A DNA stretch of 58,254 bases. Source: Acinetobacter haemolyticus. GTDB lineage: Bacteria; Pseudomonadota; Gammaproteobacteria; Pseudomonadales; Moraxellaceae. The position numbers were made by a program, and so were the translations under genes. Location of the stretch: the NCBI RefSeq assembly GCF_900406815.1, contig NZ_OVCN01000021.1, forward strand, positions 1-58,254. Direction: 5' to 3'. Each line of letters begins with the position of its first letter. The first letter of the stretch is position 1. Positions 28,273 to 38,008 of this stretch are shown here, in pieces. The notes under the pieces were generated by a model. That model saw nothing but the letters and a program-made list of their open reading frames with translations. It was not told the DNA's origin and did not search any database.

Positions 28273-28770
28273 TTAGTTTTGGTCTATGTTGGCTTCTAAG
28301 AACCATAGGTATTGATCTAAATCTTCCAAGGCTGCATGGATAATGTCCTCAGAAATTGGATCTTGTATTTCATCAATTGTATCGCGTAGATGGTTGGCAA
28401 CCACGCCATAACGATCAGCTAGTTCTTTCAAATGATCTTGTACAGCATGGATCGCAACAGGATACGCTTTGAGATGTGAACTTTCTGCAACCGTTTGAGT
28501 AGTACCTAATGCTGTACCACCAATTTGCACCGCACGTTCAGCAACATTATCTAAATGGGTAATTAGCGAAGTTCGGAACATATCCAACATTTCATGCACT
28601 GCGATAAAGTTGCTACCACGCATATTCCAGTGTGCTTGTTTGGTTAATAATGATAAATCGATTAGATTAGCAAGAATTTGATTTAGGATTTTAACAGTCG
28701 CTTCTTTGATAGAATCATCTAAATTATTACGTGTATATACTTTTAAAGTTTTAGCCGCTGAAGAATTCAT
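28273..28770 (-). CDS. dps: DNA-protection ferritin Dps
   Basis: 165-aa Dps/ferritin-like protein. The family forms dodecamers that bind DNA and oxidise ferrous iron with peroxide. The ferroxidase ligands are in [25 protein letters not shown] (His47 and the following HxxxD). The helical pattern and the [15 protein letters not shown] end are typical. An in-frame ATG 15 bases upstream exists, but it overlaps the GAGGT ribosome site that serves the ATG at 28770. Confidence 0.92.
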   Translation of the reverse strand: MNSSAAKTLKVYTRNNLDDSIKEATVKILNQILANLIDLSLLTKQAHWNMRGSNFIAVHEMLDMFRTSLITHLDNVAERAVQIGGTALGTTQTVAESSHLKAYPVAIHAVQDHLKELADRYGVVANHLRDTIDEIQDPISEDIIHAALEDLDQYLWFLEANIDQN

Positions 28771-28981
28771 AGTTACCTCATTCAATTATCATTGATGAAA
28801 AACAGTAAATTGAAACTGTTAATTTCTTTTTTAGAGTACGCTCCAACCTCTTGTGAGAGTGTTTTAGTTTTTTAAAACTTTTGTAATTTTAAGAACAAAA
28901 AAAGTGTAAGCCCATAAAAACTTACACTGCTAAATTTTCTAAACTGAAATAACGACAAGCTATGATTAAACACGAATCATA

Positions 28982-29677
28982 TTAGCGAATACTTGCTTCA
29001 TCTAAATGTCGAGCACCTTGTAAGATCATGCGAATCATGATCATGGTTTGTTCTGCAACTTCTGTACGCTGCTCAACAGGTAGGTCGAGTACTTTTGCTC
29101 CCATATTGAAAACCAATTGAGTAATCGCTTTGGCGGCAATATCTGCATGACTCATTTTACTATTATTCAATTGTTCCAAACGAATCAAATCTTCTTGTAG
29201 TTCTTGTTGAAAGAAATTGAGTTGACGATCAACTGCTGCTTTATACGAGGTTGAGCCAGTATAACTTTCGCGTAGCAATAGACTGAGGTTACCCTCATCA
29301 GCATCCAGCTGTTGTATAAAGACTTCAACAGAGCTACGAATAATACTTTGTTGTAAAACTGCTTTTAATCGAGCTTCACGAATAATTTTACGGAGGACTA
29401 AACCTGCACGATCAATTAATGCAATTGCAAGCTCATCTATATCTTTAAAATGACGGTAAAAACTATTCGGTGCAATACCTGCCTCACGTGCGATCTCTCG
29501 CAAACTCAATGAAGCGATACTTTTTTGTGGGCCAATCAGATTTAAAGTGGCTTGGAATAACTCTTCTTTTGTAATTGTTGCTTTTCTGCCTACTGAACGC
29601 GCGGGGGCTTTCATTGGAATGACATCTTGGCCATTTAATGTGTCAGTGTCGAGCTGTGAAAAAGAAGAATGAACCAT
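28982..29677 (-). CDS. TetR-family repressor of desaturase genes, FabR/DesT-like
   Basis: 232-aa TetR regulator. The helix-turn-helix LSLREIAREAGIAPNSFYRHFKDIDEL closely resembles FabR of E. coli and DesT of Pseudomonas, which sense the saturated/unsaturated acyl-CoA balance. It is divergent from an electron-transfer protein and a desaturase gene, the same partners that DesT controls. A 19-bp perfect inverted repeat fills the shared promoter region. The start is uncertain: ATG at 29677, TTG at 29686, or an internal ATG before MKAPARSVGRKAT. Confidence 0.82.
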   Translation of the reverse strand: MVHSSFSQLDTDTLNGQDVIPMKAPARSVGRKATITKEELFQATLNLIGPQKSIASLSLREIAREAGIAPNSFYRHFKDIDELAIALIDRAGLVLRKIIREARLKAVLQQSIIRSSVEVFIQQLDADEGNLSLLLRESYTGSTSYKAAVDRQLNFFQQELQEDLIRLEQLNNSKMSHADIAAKAITQLVFNMGAKVLDLPVEQRTEVAEQTMIMIRMILQGARHLDEASIR

Positions 29678-29743
29678 TGTTTTCAAAATATAAGTAAGCT
29701 AATTCAGAGTATAGCGGTTGTATTTGAACTTGTGAAACATAAA

Positions 29744-29791
29744 TTATTATACACATGTATATATACAAATAAATATACATGTGTATAATAA
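29744..29791. promoter_or_regulatory. 19-bp perfect inverted repeat, candidate desaturase operator
   Basis: TTATTATACACATGTATAT (29744-29762) and its exact reverse complement (29773-29791) are separated by 10 bases. Each arm has an ACATGT palindromic core, so the site could hold two regulator dimers. It lies between the divergent TetR gene and the ferredoxin-reductase/desaturase operon. Confidence 0.75.
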
Positions 29792-29817
29792 CTACAAAAC
29801 AACCAGAGTACTTGCTC

Positions 29818-30885
29818 ATGTATGCAATCGAAAAGAGAAATTCTCTATTCAATTCATTGGCTAACAGCGTAATGAACAGCCATGATGCCAATTTTTGGTT
29901 ACAGAAAATCAATCCTTTATGGTCTGTAAATCAACCTTTAGCCCAAGTCGTAAAAAAACAAGATGTGGCAAAAGATACGGTTAGTCTAATTTTAAAATGC
30001 AATCGTCATGTTAAGCGTGGAGTTGCAGGGCAGCATCATCCGATTACGGTTGAAATCGCTGGACGTCATTACGAGCGTACCTATAGTTTGATGCAAGTGG
30101 ATGCAGAACATCTTTGTTTGACGGTGAAAAAAGTTGATCAAGGTCTTGTCAGTTCATGGTTAGTTGAACAGTGCAAAATAGGCGATATCGTGCATTTGGG
30201 GCAACCTTATGGCGATATGCAACAGCATATTCAAAGCCCAAATTTATTGTTATTGGCAGCAGGTAGTGGGATCACACCGATGCTGAGTTTGATTGAGGCT
30301 TTATGCCAATCAAAGCAATTGAATACCTTTCCTGTACAACTGATGTATTGGGTGAAAACCCATGCTGACGCAGCATATGCTGAGTATTTCAAAGAAGTTT
30401 CAGAAAACTTTTCAAATTTCAGCTATCAAATTTTTTATACCCAAGAACAAGATCAGCGTTTAAATCAAAAACATGTTGATCAATTTACCAAGCTGAATCA
30501 AACCACCGTATATGCCTGTGGTCCTTCGGGCTTTGCTGCAACAGCAGAGACATTATTCGTAGATGCTGCAGCCCTTCAAACAGAAGCGTTTAGTTTGAGT
30601 CAGCTTGCAGATGATGCAACAGATTCAGGTTTTATTAATGTCACATTGACTCAGTCCAACAAAACGGTTTCGATCCCAAAAGGCCAATCGATTTTAGCCA
30701 GTTTGGAGCATCAAGGCATTAAGCCAAATCATGGTTGCCGAATGGGAATTTGTAATAAGTGTGCTTGTAACAAAGCGCAAGGCTCGACTAAAAATCTACT
30801 TAATGGTTCAGCCAATCATGAGCCATCTCAGTTATTAAAAATTTGCGTAAATTCTGCTCAATCTGATCTTGTGATTGATCTGTAA
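29818..30885 (+). CDS. Ferredoxin-NAD(P)H reductase-like electron donor for desaturase
   Basis: 355-aa flavin oxidoreductase with a fused C-terminal [2Fe-2S] ferredoxin domain. The FAD/NAD-binding half shows RTYSLM and LLAAGSGITPMLSLIEAL, and then VYACGPSGF. The cluster ligands are in HGCRMGICNKCAC plus the later Cys of LLKICVNSAQ. It should pass electrons from NAD(P)H to the membrane desaturase encoded 8 bases downstream. An in-frame ATG at 29779 lies inside the operator palindrome, so the ATG at 29818 is preferred. Confidence 0.88.
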   Translation: MYAIEKRNSLFNSLANSVMNSHDANFWLQKINPLWSVNQPLAQVVKKQDVAKDTVSLILKCNRHVKRGVAGQHHPITVEIAGRHYERTYSLMQVDAEHLCLTVKKVDQGLVSSWLVEQCKIGDIVHLGQPYGDMQQHIQSPNLLLLAAGSGITPMLSLIEALCQSKQLNTFPVQLMYWVKTHADAAYAEYFKEVSENFSNFSYQIFYTQEQDQRLNQKHVDQFTKLNQTTVYACGPSGFAATAETLFVDAAALQTEAFSLSQLADDATDSGFINVTLTQSNKTVSIPKGQSILASLEHQGIKPNHGCRMGICNKCACNKAQGSTKNLLNGSANHEPSQLLKICVNSAQSDLVIDL

Positions 30886-30893
30886 GCGAGAAA

Positions 30894-31994
30894 ATGATTA
30901 TGAATATGCCTGTTAAAATTCAATATTTTAAAAACCCTAAAAATCGTGATTTAACTGCTGCTGAGTTAGAGGCTTTTGCACGCGAATTGGATCAAATCAA
31001 GCAAGATGTTTTGAATGATTTGGGTGAAAAAGACGCGAAATATATTCGTCGTGTTTATTCAACCATTCGCTATAGTAGCTTTTTAGGACGTGCACTGTTA
31101 TTTGCAGGTTGGTTTCCGCCAGCATGGTTATTGGGAACAGGTTTATTAGGTTTTGCCAAGATCATGGAAAACATGGAATTGGGGCACAATGTCATGCATG
31201 GTCAGTATGACTGGATGAATGATCCTAAATTCAATGGTCAAACCTACGAATGGGATACGGTGGGAACTTCAGATAATTGGAGACAAACACATAATTATAA
31301 GCATCATACCTATACCAATATCAAAGGGATGGATGATGACGTAGGCTATGGCGTATTCCGTTTATTTCCTGAACAGCGTTGGAGCAAGTTCTCAGTGATT
31401 CAGCCTTTATATATCCTGCCTTTTAGTTTGTTATTCCAATGGGGTGTCGCAATTCAAAATCTTGAATTGGGCAAACTGGTGTATAAGCGCAAAACCATGG
31501 ACGAGTTTAAGCAAGAATGGCGACCTGTTAAAAATAAAATTGGCAAACAACTGTTTAAAGATTATGTATTTTTCCCATTGATTGCAGGCCCATCAGCGAT
31601 TCCTGTTTTTGCAGGAAATTTGGTTGCCAATGGAATACGTAATGTTTGGACATTTAGTATTATTTTCTGTGGTCACTTTACCAAAGATGCAGAAGTTTTC
31701 CCGAAAACAGTTTTACAAAATGAGAGTCGTGGTCACTGGTATATGCGTCAAATTCGTGGCTCATCAAATCTTACGGGTTCAGAGGCATTTCATATTTTAA
31801 CAGGACATCTAAGTCATCAGATTGAGCATCATTTGTTTCCAGATATTCCTGCGCGCCGTTATCGTGAAGTTGCACCAAAAGTTGAAGCTGTATGTAAAAA
31901 ATATGGCTTAAATTACAATAATGCGAGTTTTGTAAAACAATTCGGTGAAGTGGTGGGGCGTATTTTTAAATATGCATTACCATTTAAAAAATAA
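30894..31994 (+). CDS. Membrane fatty-acid (acyl-CoA) desaturase
   Basis: 366-aa integral-membrane di-iron desaturase that introduces a double bond into acyl chains. The three histidine boxes are ELGHNVMHGQYDW, HNYKHHTYTN and LSHQIEHHLFPDIPARR, with hydrophobic segments between them. It sits in an operon with its likely electron donor and faces a FabR/DesT-like regulator, as in Pseudomonas desCB. Delta-9 activity on acyl-CoA is inferred from that context. Several Met codons lie at the N terminus; ATG 30894, 30900 or 30906 are all possible. Confidence 0.9.
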   Translation: MIMNMPVKIQYFKNPKNRDLTAAELEAFARELDQIKQDVLNDLGEKDAKYIRRVYSTIRYSSFLGRALLFAGWFPPAWLLGTGLLGFAKIMENMELGHNVMHGQYDWMNDPKFNGQTYEWDTVGTSDNWRQTHNYKHHTYTNIKGMDDDVGYGVFRLFPEQRWSKFSVIQPLYILPFSLLFQWGVAIQNLELGKLVYKRKTMDEFKQEWRPVKNKIGKQLFKDYVFFPLIAGPSAIPVFAGNLVANGIRNVWTFSIIFCGHFTKDAEVFPKTVLQNESRGHWYMRQIRGSSNLTGSEAFHILTGHLSHQIEHHLFPDIPARRYREVAPKVEAVCKKYGLNYNNASFVKQFGEVVGRIFKYALPFKK

Positions 31995-32014
31995 TCTTTG
32001 AGTGTCCAGAGATC

Positions 32015-32044
32015 CCCGAACTTATTGAGTTCGGGTTTTTTTTT
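32015..32044 (+). terminator. Desaturase operon terminator
   Basis: Stem CCCGAACT/AGTTCGGG followed by nine T. Confidence 0.92.
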
Positions 32045-32045
32045 A

Positions 32046-32510
32046 TTATTTCTTTTTAGAAGTCCACATTGTGATTCTTGCCTGAAAAACTTTTTCGTTA
32101 GCTTTATCAAATACATCGACATTGACAATATATTCGCCTGCTTTATCCCAATCATAATTTTCTTCAACTGGGGTTGCTATAGCGATTAGATCAGTTTCTG
32201 CCTTTTTTAAGTATTCAACCGTCATGCCTTTTGGAATCCAGCGGTGGCTTGATGGTACAGCGACTTCTGTCATCACTCCACCTGCCAATTCAGCCATATT
32301 ACACATCACAATTGCATGGACCGTCCCAATATGGTTGAGTAATGAACGTTTTTTCTTGATGGAGACCGTACAGGAATTCGGTTTTAGTTCTTCAATTAAT
32401 GGAGAAATACTACTGAAATACGGTGCTTTAAGACACAACATACGCGAAAATGTCCATTTCCCAGCAGGAAAAGCACACGCTTTATTCCATAATTCTAAAG
32501 TTGAAGCCAT
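32046..32510 (-). CDS. DUF4442 hotdog-fold protein
   Basis: 154-aa protein resembling the DUF4442 branch of the hotdog thioesterase superfamily. Typical segments are NHIGTVHAIVMCNMAELAGG, where the helix of the hotdog packs, and RWIPKGMTVEYLKKAETDL. No signal peptide is seen. A role in acyl-CoA or acyl-ACP hydrolysis is inferred from the fold. It is divergent from a TetR gene, and a pair of operator-like palindromes lies between them. Confidence 0.78.
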   Translation of the reverse strand: MASTLELWNKACAFPAGKWTFSRMLCLKAPYFSSISPLIEELKPNSCTVSIKKKRSLLNHIGTVHAIVMCNMAELAGGVMTEVAVPSSHRWIPKGMTVEYLKKAETDLIAIATPVEENYDWDKAGEYIVNVDVFDKANEKVFQARITMWTSKKK

Positions 32511-32529
32511 TTAATATTATCCTAAACAA

Positions 32530-32564
32530 ACAGAATTTAATTCTCTTACAGAATATAATTCTGT
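32530..32564. promoter_or_regulatory. Tandem operator-like palindromes
   Basis: A perfect palindrome with 7-bp arms and a 3-base spacer, ACAGAAT-ATA-ATTCTGT, is at 32548-32564. An imperfect copy, ACAGAAT-TTA-ATTCTCT, is at 32530-32546, exactly 18 bases away. They lie between divergent hotdog and TetR genes, the expected place for TetR autoregulation. Confidence 0.7.
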
Positions 32565-32618
32565 TTACAAGTTGCGGTCAAGTCATACACAATAGTTCCG
32601 ACAATCGGTGAACTAAAA

Positions 32619-33257
32619 TTGAATATGCAAACGGCTCAGCAATTATTAGAGAGATTATATCCTCAACGAAGATCTTTATTGAAAAGACAGATCATGATGG
32701 ATGCCTTGTCTTGTTTTTTAGACTATGGATTAGATGCGACCAGTATTGAGATGATTCGAGAAAGATCTAAAAGTAGTGTAGGGGCGATTTATCACCATTT
32801 CAAAAATAAAGAAGGGGTGATTGCAGCGTTGGTTTTTGCTGCTTTAGAAGATCAAACTGCATTAAGAGATCAATATTTAGAAAAGGTGCAATCTTTAAAA
32901 GAGTTAATTTATCAATTGATTTATAGCTATGTGGATTGGGTGGCGGATCAGCCTGAATTCGCTAAATTTTTATTGCTGGCTCATTATAGTGTGATGCAAA
33001 GTGAGCATCGCTCAATTTTAGTTGAAAAAAATAAGGTTAGAAATAAAGTAATACGTCACCATATTTCGAAATACAGTGATGCTTACTTATTAAAATCGGC
33101 CCCATCTGAATTAATGATGTCATTGGTGATTGGTGCAACTGAAAATTATTGTCGTGCATGGTTATTTGGAAATGTCGTGACGAATCCAAAGATGTATAGA
33201 GAAATATTGGCGAGTGCAGCGTGGGACTCATTGCAGAATTTAGCTCAGGCTAAATAA
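32619..33257 (+). CDS. TetR-family transcriptional regulator
   Basis: 212-aa TetR regulator with the N-terminal DNA-binding domain in DYGLDATSIEMIRERSKSSVGAIYHHFKNKEGVIAAL (about residues 34-70) and a helical ligand domain beyond. The ligand is unknown. A TTG at 32619 has a GGTGA site 7 bases upstream; an ATG at 32625 is the alternative. It is divergent from the hotdog gene, so that gene and itself are the likely targets. Confidence 0.85.
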   Translation: MNMQTAQQLLERLYPQRRSLLKRQIMMDALSCFLDYGLDATSIEMIRERSKSSVGAIYHHFKNKEGVIAALVFAALEDQTALRDQYLEKVQSLKELIYQLIYSYVDWVADQPEFAKFLLLAHYSVMQSEHRSILVEKNKVRNKVIRHHISKYSDAYLLKSAPSELMMSLVIGATENYCRAWLFGNVVTNPKMYREILASAAWDSLQNLAQAK

Positions 33258-33286
33258 AGAGAAGGCATATTCAAATGCCTTCTCTT
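33257..33286. terminator. Bidirectional terminator
   Basis: A 12-bp stem, AAGAGAAGGCAT with its complement, 6-base loop, between the convergent TetR and SIMPL genes. Confidence 0.85.
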
Positions 33287-33307
33287 ATTCTATGTCGTTA
33301 CCAAAAA

Positions 33308-34009
33308 TTATTTAAACTGAATACTACCATTCGCATTGACAGTAATTTTTGATTCACCTGCTGCCATGTCTTGAGCAGGCGCGGCTTCAGCCATTGCAAA
33401 TTTTGCTACGCCACCTCGCAACATGGGTTGAGGGAAATAATTGCTGGTATTTAAATTTAAACTGACAAGATTGTATTGTGCTTTGTTCCACGCTTGCGTG
33501 ATTGATTGAGCTCGTTGTTGAAAGTTTTTAGATGCTTCAATCATCAATTCATTTTCAACTTTTTTACGTTGTTCGTCTGAAACAGTAAAGTTGATCGATT
33601 GAGTTTGGAAATTTTGTTGTAACTCACTAATAAGCTGACTTGCTGCTTTAAAATCTTTACTTTCAAGTTGGATTTCTGCACGAGCACGCCATTCTTTTAG
33701 TTTCCTGCTGTCATTGTCATATATTGGATAAGTGCTTTGAGCACCGGTTTCCACTTTAACTTGAGGGTATTTACGAGCAATTGCCTGTGCTTGATTCATC
33801 AATTGATTGATTTGATTCGATAGCTCAGCTGGTTGTTTGTGACTCTTTTCTATGTACAGAACTGCTTGCATTTGATCATTGGCAACCTGTCGTGAAGCGT
33901 CTGCTTGAATATTCACGATGTTATAGTTCAGTTTTTCTGTTTCATGGGCAAAAAGTGTAGGACTCAATGTTGCTCCAAGTATCATCGTTGAGAGAGCTAG
34001 AGTGCGCAT
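33308..34009 (-). CDS. SIMPL-domain (DUF541) periplasmic protein
   Basis: 233-aa exported protein with a cleavable signal (MRTLALSTMILGATLSPTLFAHE). The body matches the SIMPL/DUF541 family (E. coli YggE type): an N-terminal strand region, helical segment LSNQINQLMNQAQAIARKYPQVKVETG, then WRARAEIQLESKDFKAASQLISELQ. YggE is linked to oxidative stress in E. coli; the molecular role is unknown. Confidence 0.82.
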   Translation of the reverse strand: MRTLALSTMILGATLSPTLFAHETEKLNYNIVNIQADASRQVANDQMQAVLYIEKSHKQPAELSNQINQLMNQAQAIARKYPQVKVETGAQSTYPIYDNDSRKLKEWRARAEIQLESKDFKAASQLISELQQNFQTQSINFTVSDEQRKKVENELMIEASKNFQQRAQSITQAWNKAQYNLVSLNLNTSNYFPQPMLRGGVAKFAMAEAAPAQDMAAGESKITVNANGSIQFK

Positions 34010-34476
34010 AAAAAATTCCTTAGAATTTGGTACTGAAGATTTATTTTTTCAACTTTGATATTAAAAAGAAGTCGTGAGGAACATCTGCATATTTTGTGGT
34101 GGATTTGTAATAACTTAGTGTGTTCTTGCAACTAAAAAATAAAATAAAAATTTCTTAAAAATCAGTTTTCTATAGTGTTTAATTTGACCGTTTATCTAAA
34201 AATAAATTCAATATTTAAAAAAGCTTACTTTCTTTCTCTTGTCACATAGTAGGAAGATAATCCATCATACTTAATTGAAAGAAATTTTTTTTCAATAATA
34301 TTAGATGAATCTCAGGCATAAAATTGTTTATTTTCTTTGAAAATTAGGTATCATCTCGCTCCTAGTTGAAAGATATAAAATTTTGTGTCTGTACTAGATT
34401 CAAACAAGCACCGAGTCAAAGGACCAAAAGTCACCAGACTTATTTCTTTTACCCATATCAGAGATGGTAATTCGAT
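34010..34476. other. Long non-coding region upstream of dat
   Basis: 467 bases, very A/T rich, with no plausible reading frame. It must contain the promoters of the SIMPL gene (minus) and dat (plus). A TTGAAA at about 34274 with TATTAG 18 bases later is a possible dat promoter. The last 130 bases are less A/T rich and could be a structured 5' leader, but I cannot match them to a known riboswitch. Confidence 0.4.
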
Positions 34477-35847
34477 ATGAGCGTTACTTCCGTAAATCCT
34501 GCCGCTAATGCAACCAACGAATATTATTTGACTCGCCAAAGTCAAATGGAATCGAATGTTCGTAGTTATCCTCGTAAACTACCGTTGGCAATTGCAAAAG
34601 CACAAGGCTGCTGGGTTACTGATGTTGAAGGTACTGAGTACCTTGATTGTTTAGCTGGGGCAGGAACATTGGCTTTAGGTCATAATCATCCTGCGGTGAT
34701 TCAAAGTATTCAAGATACATTGGCAAGCGGTTTGCCATTGCATACTTTAGACTTAACGACTCCTTTAAAAGATGCTTTTACAGAAGCACTTTTGGCACAT
34801 TTGCCGGGTGGTAAAGAAGAATATTGCCTTCAGTTCTGTGGTCCTTCTGGTGCAGATGCGACTGAGGCAGCAATTAAACTTGCAAAAACTTTTACTGGTC
34901 GCAGTTCAGTGATCAGCTTCTCTGGCGGTTACCATGGCATGACACACGGTTCATTAGCGATGACAGGTAACCTGTCTGCTAAGAATGCAGTGAATAGTTT
35001 GATGCCAGGTGTTCAATTTATGCCATATCCGCATGAATACCGTTGCCCACTTGGTTTAGGTGGTGAAGCGGGTGTTGATGCCTTAACCTATTTCTTTGAA
35101 AACTTCATTGAAGATGTTGAAAGCGGTGTAACTAAACCTGCTGCTGTCATTTTAGAAGCAATTCAAGGTGAAGGTGGTGTGGTAACAGCACCAGCGAAAT
35201 GGTTGCAAAAAATCCGCGAAGTGACTGAAAAGCACAACATCGTATTAATTTTGGACGAAGTCCAAGCTGGTTTCGCACGTTCAGGTAAAATGTTTGCCTT
35301 TGAACATGCTGGGATCGAGCCTGATGTTGTCGTGATGTCAAAAGCTGTTGGTGGTGGTCTTCCATTAGCTGTACTGGGTATTAAGCGTAAGTTTGATGCT
35401 TGGCAGCCAGCTGGTCACACGGGTACTTTCCGTGGTAACCAATTGGCGATGGGTACAGGTTTAATGGTTCTAAAAACCATTAAAGAGCAAAACCTTGCAC
35501 AAAATGCACAAGAGCGTGGTGATTTCTTACAAGCAGAGTTTAATAAACTTGCTCAAGAATTCCCATGTATCGGCAATGTACGTGGTCGTGGCTTGATGAT
35601 CGGCGTTGAGATTGTTGATGAGCGTAAGCCTGCAGATCATATGGGATCATTACCTGCTGATGCACAGTTAGCAGCAGCGATTCAAACTGCATGTTTCAAC
35701 AATAAGCTATTGTTGGAAAAAGGTGGTCGTAACGGTACAGTAATTCGTTTACTTTGCCCATTGATTATCAACCAAGACGAATGTGTTGAAGTGATTGCAC
35801 GCTTCAAAAAGGCAGTTGCGGAAGCATTAAAAGCAGTGCGAGGCTAA
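34477..35847 (+). CDS. dat: Diaminobutyrate-2-oxoglutarate aminotransferase
   Basis: PLP class III aminotransferase of 456 aa that makes L-2,4-diaminobutyrate from aspartate semialdehyde. Motifs include [64 protein letters not shown], and the PLP-lysine segment [11 protein letters not shown] (Lys289). The product feeds the decarboxylase 3 bases downstream. This dat-ddc pair was first described in Acinetobacter and supports the taxonomic reading of the window. Confidence 0.94.
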   Translation: MSVTSVNPAANATNEYYLTRQSQMESNVRSYPRKLPLAIAKAQGCWVTDVEGTEYLDCLAGAGTLALGHNHPAVIQSIQDTLASGLPLHTLDLTTPLKDAFTEALLAHLPGGKEEYCLQFCGPSGADATEAAIKLAKTFTGRSSVISFSGGYHGMTHGSLAMTGNLSAKNAVNSLMPGVQFMPYPHEYRCPLGLGGEAGVDALTYFFENFIEDVESGVTKPAAVILEAIQGEGGVVTAPAKWLQKIREVTEKHNIVLILDEVQAGFARSGKMFAFEHAGIEPDVVVMSKAVGGGLPLAVLGIKRKFDAWQPAGHTGTFRGNQLAMGTGLMVLKTIKEQNLAQNAQERGDFLQAEFNKLAQEFPCIGNVRGRGLMIGVEIVDERKPADHMGSLPADAQLAAAIQTACFNNKLLLEKGGRNGTVIRLLCPLIINQDECVEVIARFKKAVAEALKAVRG

Positions 35848-35850
35848 TCC

Positions 35851-37383
35851 ATGGTTGATTTTGCAGAACATCGTAAAGCGTTACTATGCAATGATGCTCA
35901 ATCTATTGCTGACTATCAGTCAGCAATGGGCGAGGCGGTACAAGCCGTTTCAGCATGGTTGCAAAACGACAAAATGTACACAGGTGGCAGTATTAAAGAT
36001 TTGCGCGCAGCAATATCTTTTAATCCTTCAAAAGAAGGCCTAGGTGTACAGCAGTCCTTACAGCGTATGGTTGAGTTGTTTCTCAACAAAAGCTTAAAAG
36101 TACATCATCCTCATTCACTTGCACATTTACACTGCCCAACGATGGTCATGAGCCAAATCGCTGAAGTGTTAATTAATGCAACGAACCAATCTATGGACTC
36201 ATGGGACCAAAGCCCAGCCGGTTCATTGATGGAAGTTCAGTTGATTGATTGGTTACGTCAAAAAGTAGGCTATGGCGCAGGTCAAGCAGGTGTATTCACT
36301 TCTGGTGGTACACAGTCGAATTTGATGGGTGTATTACTTGCGCGTGATTGGTGTATCTCTAAAAACTGGAAAGACGAAAATGGTAAGCCATGGTCTGTTC
36401 AGCGTGATGGTATTCCAGCAGAAGCGATGAAAAACGTCAAAGTCATTTGTTCTGAAAATGCACATTTCTCTGTGCAAAAGAACATGGCAATGATGGGTAT
36501 GGGCTTCCAGTCAGTTGTAACTGTTCCTGTGAATGAAAATGCGCAAATGGATGTCGATGCACTCGAAAAAACCATGGCACATCTTCAAGCTGAAGGGAAA
36601 ATCGTTGCGTGTGTTGTTGCGACAGCAGGTACAACAGATGCAGGTGCGATTGATCCACTCAAGAAAATCCGTGAAATTACCACGAAATATGGTTCATGGA
36701 TGCACATTGATGCAGCTTGGGGTGGTGCACTGATTCTTTCAAATGATCATCGTGCAATGCTTGATGGTATTGAATTATCAGATTCGATCACGCTTGATTT
36801 CCATAAGCACTATTTCCAAAGCATTAGCTGTGGTGCTTTCTTGTTGAAAGACGAAGCAAACTATCGCTTTATGCATTATGAAGCGGAGTACTTAAACTCT
36901 GCTTATGATGAAGAACATGGGGTACCTAACCTTGTGTCTAAATCATTGCAAACGACTCGTCGTTTTGATGCCTTGAAATTGTGGATGACCGTTGAAGCAT
37001 TAGGCGAAGAGCTTTATGGTTCTATGATCGACCACGGCGTGAAATTAACACGTGAAGTTGCTGATTATATCAAAGCAACAGCAGGTCTTGAGTTGTTGGT
37101 TGAACCACAATTTGCCTCAGTCTTGTTCCGTGTCGTGCCAGAAGGCTATCCAGTGGAATTCATTGATAGCTTGAACCAGAACGTTGCAGATGAGTTATTT
37201 GCACGTGGTGAGGCAAACATTGGTGTAACTAAGGTGGGTAATGTTCAATCCTTGAAGATGACAACGTTAAGCCCAGTGGCAACGCTTGAAAACGTACAGA
37301 ACTTGCTGGCACTTGTGCTTGCAGAAGCTGATCGAATCAAAGACTCAATTGTTAAAGGTACTTATGTACCACCAATTGTTTAA
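35851..37383 (+). CDS. ddc: L-2,4-diaminobutyrate decarboxylase
   Basis: 510-aa group II PLP decarboxylase that converts L-2,4-diaminobutyrate to 1,3-diaminopropane. PLP-binding segments are [31 protein letters not shown], and the lysine segment [10 protein letters not shown] (Lys319). It begins 3 bases after dat in an obvious operon, with a GAGG site in the end of dat. 1,3-diaminopropane is a polyamine tied to motility and virulence in Acinetobacter. Confidence 0.94.
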   Translation: MVDFAEHRKALLCNDAQSIADYQSAMGEAVQAVSAWLQNDKMYTGGSIKDLRAAISFNPSKEGLGVQQSLQRMVELFLNKSLKVHHPHSLAHLHCPTMVMSQIAEVLINATNQSMDSWDQSPAGSLMEVQLIDWLRQKVGYGAGQAGVFTSGGTQSNLMGVLLARDWCISKNWKDENGKPWSVQRDGIPAEAMKNVKVICSENAHFSVQKNMAMMGMGFQSVVTVPVNENAQMDVDALEKTMAHLQAEGKIVACVVATAGTTDAGAIDPLKKIREITTKYGSWMHIDAAWGGALILSNDHRAMLDGIELSDSITLDFHKHYFQSISCGAFLLKDEANYRFMHYEAEYLNSAYDEEHGVPNLVSKSLQTTRRFDALKLWMTVEALGEELYGSMIDHGVKLTREVADYIKATAGLELLVEPQFASVLFRVVPEGYPVEFIDSLNQNVADELFARGEANIGVTKVGNVQSLKMTTLSPVATLENVQNLLALVLAEADRIKDSIVKGTYVPPIV

Positions 37384-37404
37384 TCACATTTTGATTTGTT
37401 AATA

Positions 37405-37434
37405 AAACGAGGTCTACATAGACCTCGTTTTTAT
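37405..37434 (+). terminator. dat-ddc terminator
   Basis: A 12-bp perfect stem, AAACGAGGTCTA with its complement around a 2-base loop, followed by T-rich sequence. Confidence 0.9.
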
Positions 37435-38008
37435 TTATGAGCTTTTAACAATAAAAATCCAGCAGCAATAATCGGATCAAATCTTATTTTTCGTTAGTTG
37501 ATGAAACGTACTCGAATTAAAATCTACGTGATTGTAATGACCAATCGCGTATTGATTAACATCATTGCAATGGGTTGATCGAAAATAATCACTTCTTTCT
37601 TTGATGGTGGGGGAATACAAGTTAAGTCTTATTCTTGGGTGAACCGACTTATTTTAATAAATGTGTCATAGTCTTGAATAAGTCTCAAAATGATAGATCT
37701 TTTCTTCACTAAAGTTTTAGCTATCGTTGATAAATTTGTTCTAAAAAATTAAATATAAGTTGCATTCACTGAATTAAATATTACAATTTCCCTTGTAATT
37801 GCTTAAGTATCAAAGATTTTTTATATTTATAAATATTTGATTCTTAAAACTATTTAATTAAATTCAATCCAATATATCAAATATCATCAAAGCGTCACAA
37901 AGTTGTAACTTATTTGTCATATTATCTAATCAAAATGCAGTTAACCAAAGTACAACACTTGAATTTAAAAGAGTTGTAAATCAAATTGTATAAATGAGAG
38001 AAAACAAA
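37435..38008. other. Non-coding region upstream of pstS
   Basis: About 570 A/T-rich bases with no gene I can support. A 25-codon frame at 37501-37578 lacks a ribosome site. The last 120 bases hold the Pho box and the pst promoter. Confidence 0.5.
37892..37920 (+). promoter_or_regulatory. Pho box (PhoB-binding direct repeats)
   Basis: Three Pho-type hexamers, CGTCAC, TGTAAC and TGTCAT, start at 37893, 37904 and 37915, an 11-base period like the PhoB direct repeats. A TATCTAAT stretch lies just downstream. This predicts induction of pst at low phosphate. Confidence 0.72.

Noticed and set aside
37501..37578. 25-codon frame (MKRTRIKIYVIVMTNRV...) upstream of pstS
   Set aside because: No ribosome site and no terminator; such short frames are expected by chance in 570 A/T-rich bases.
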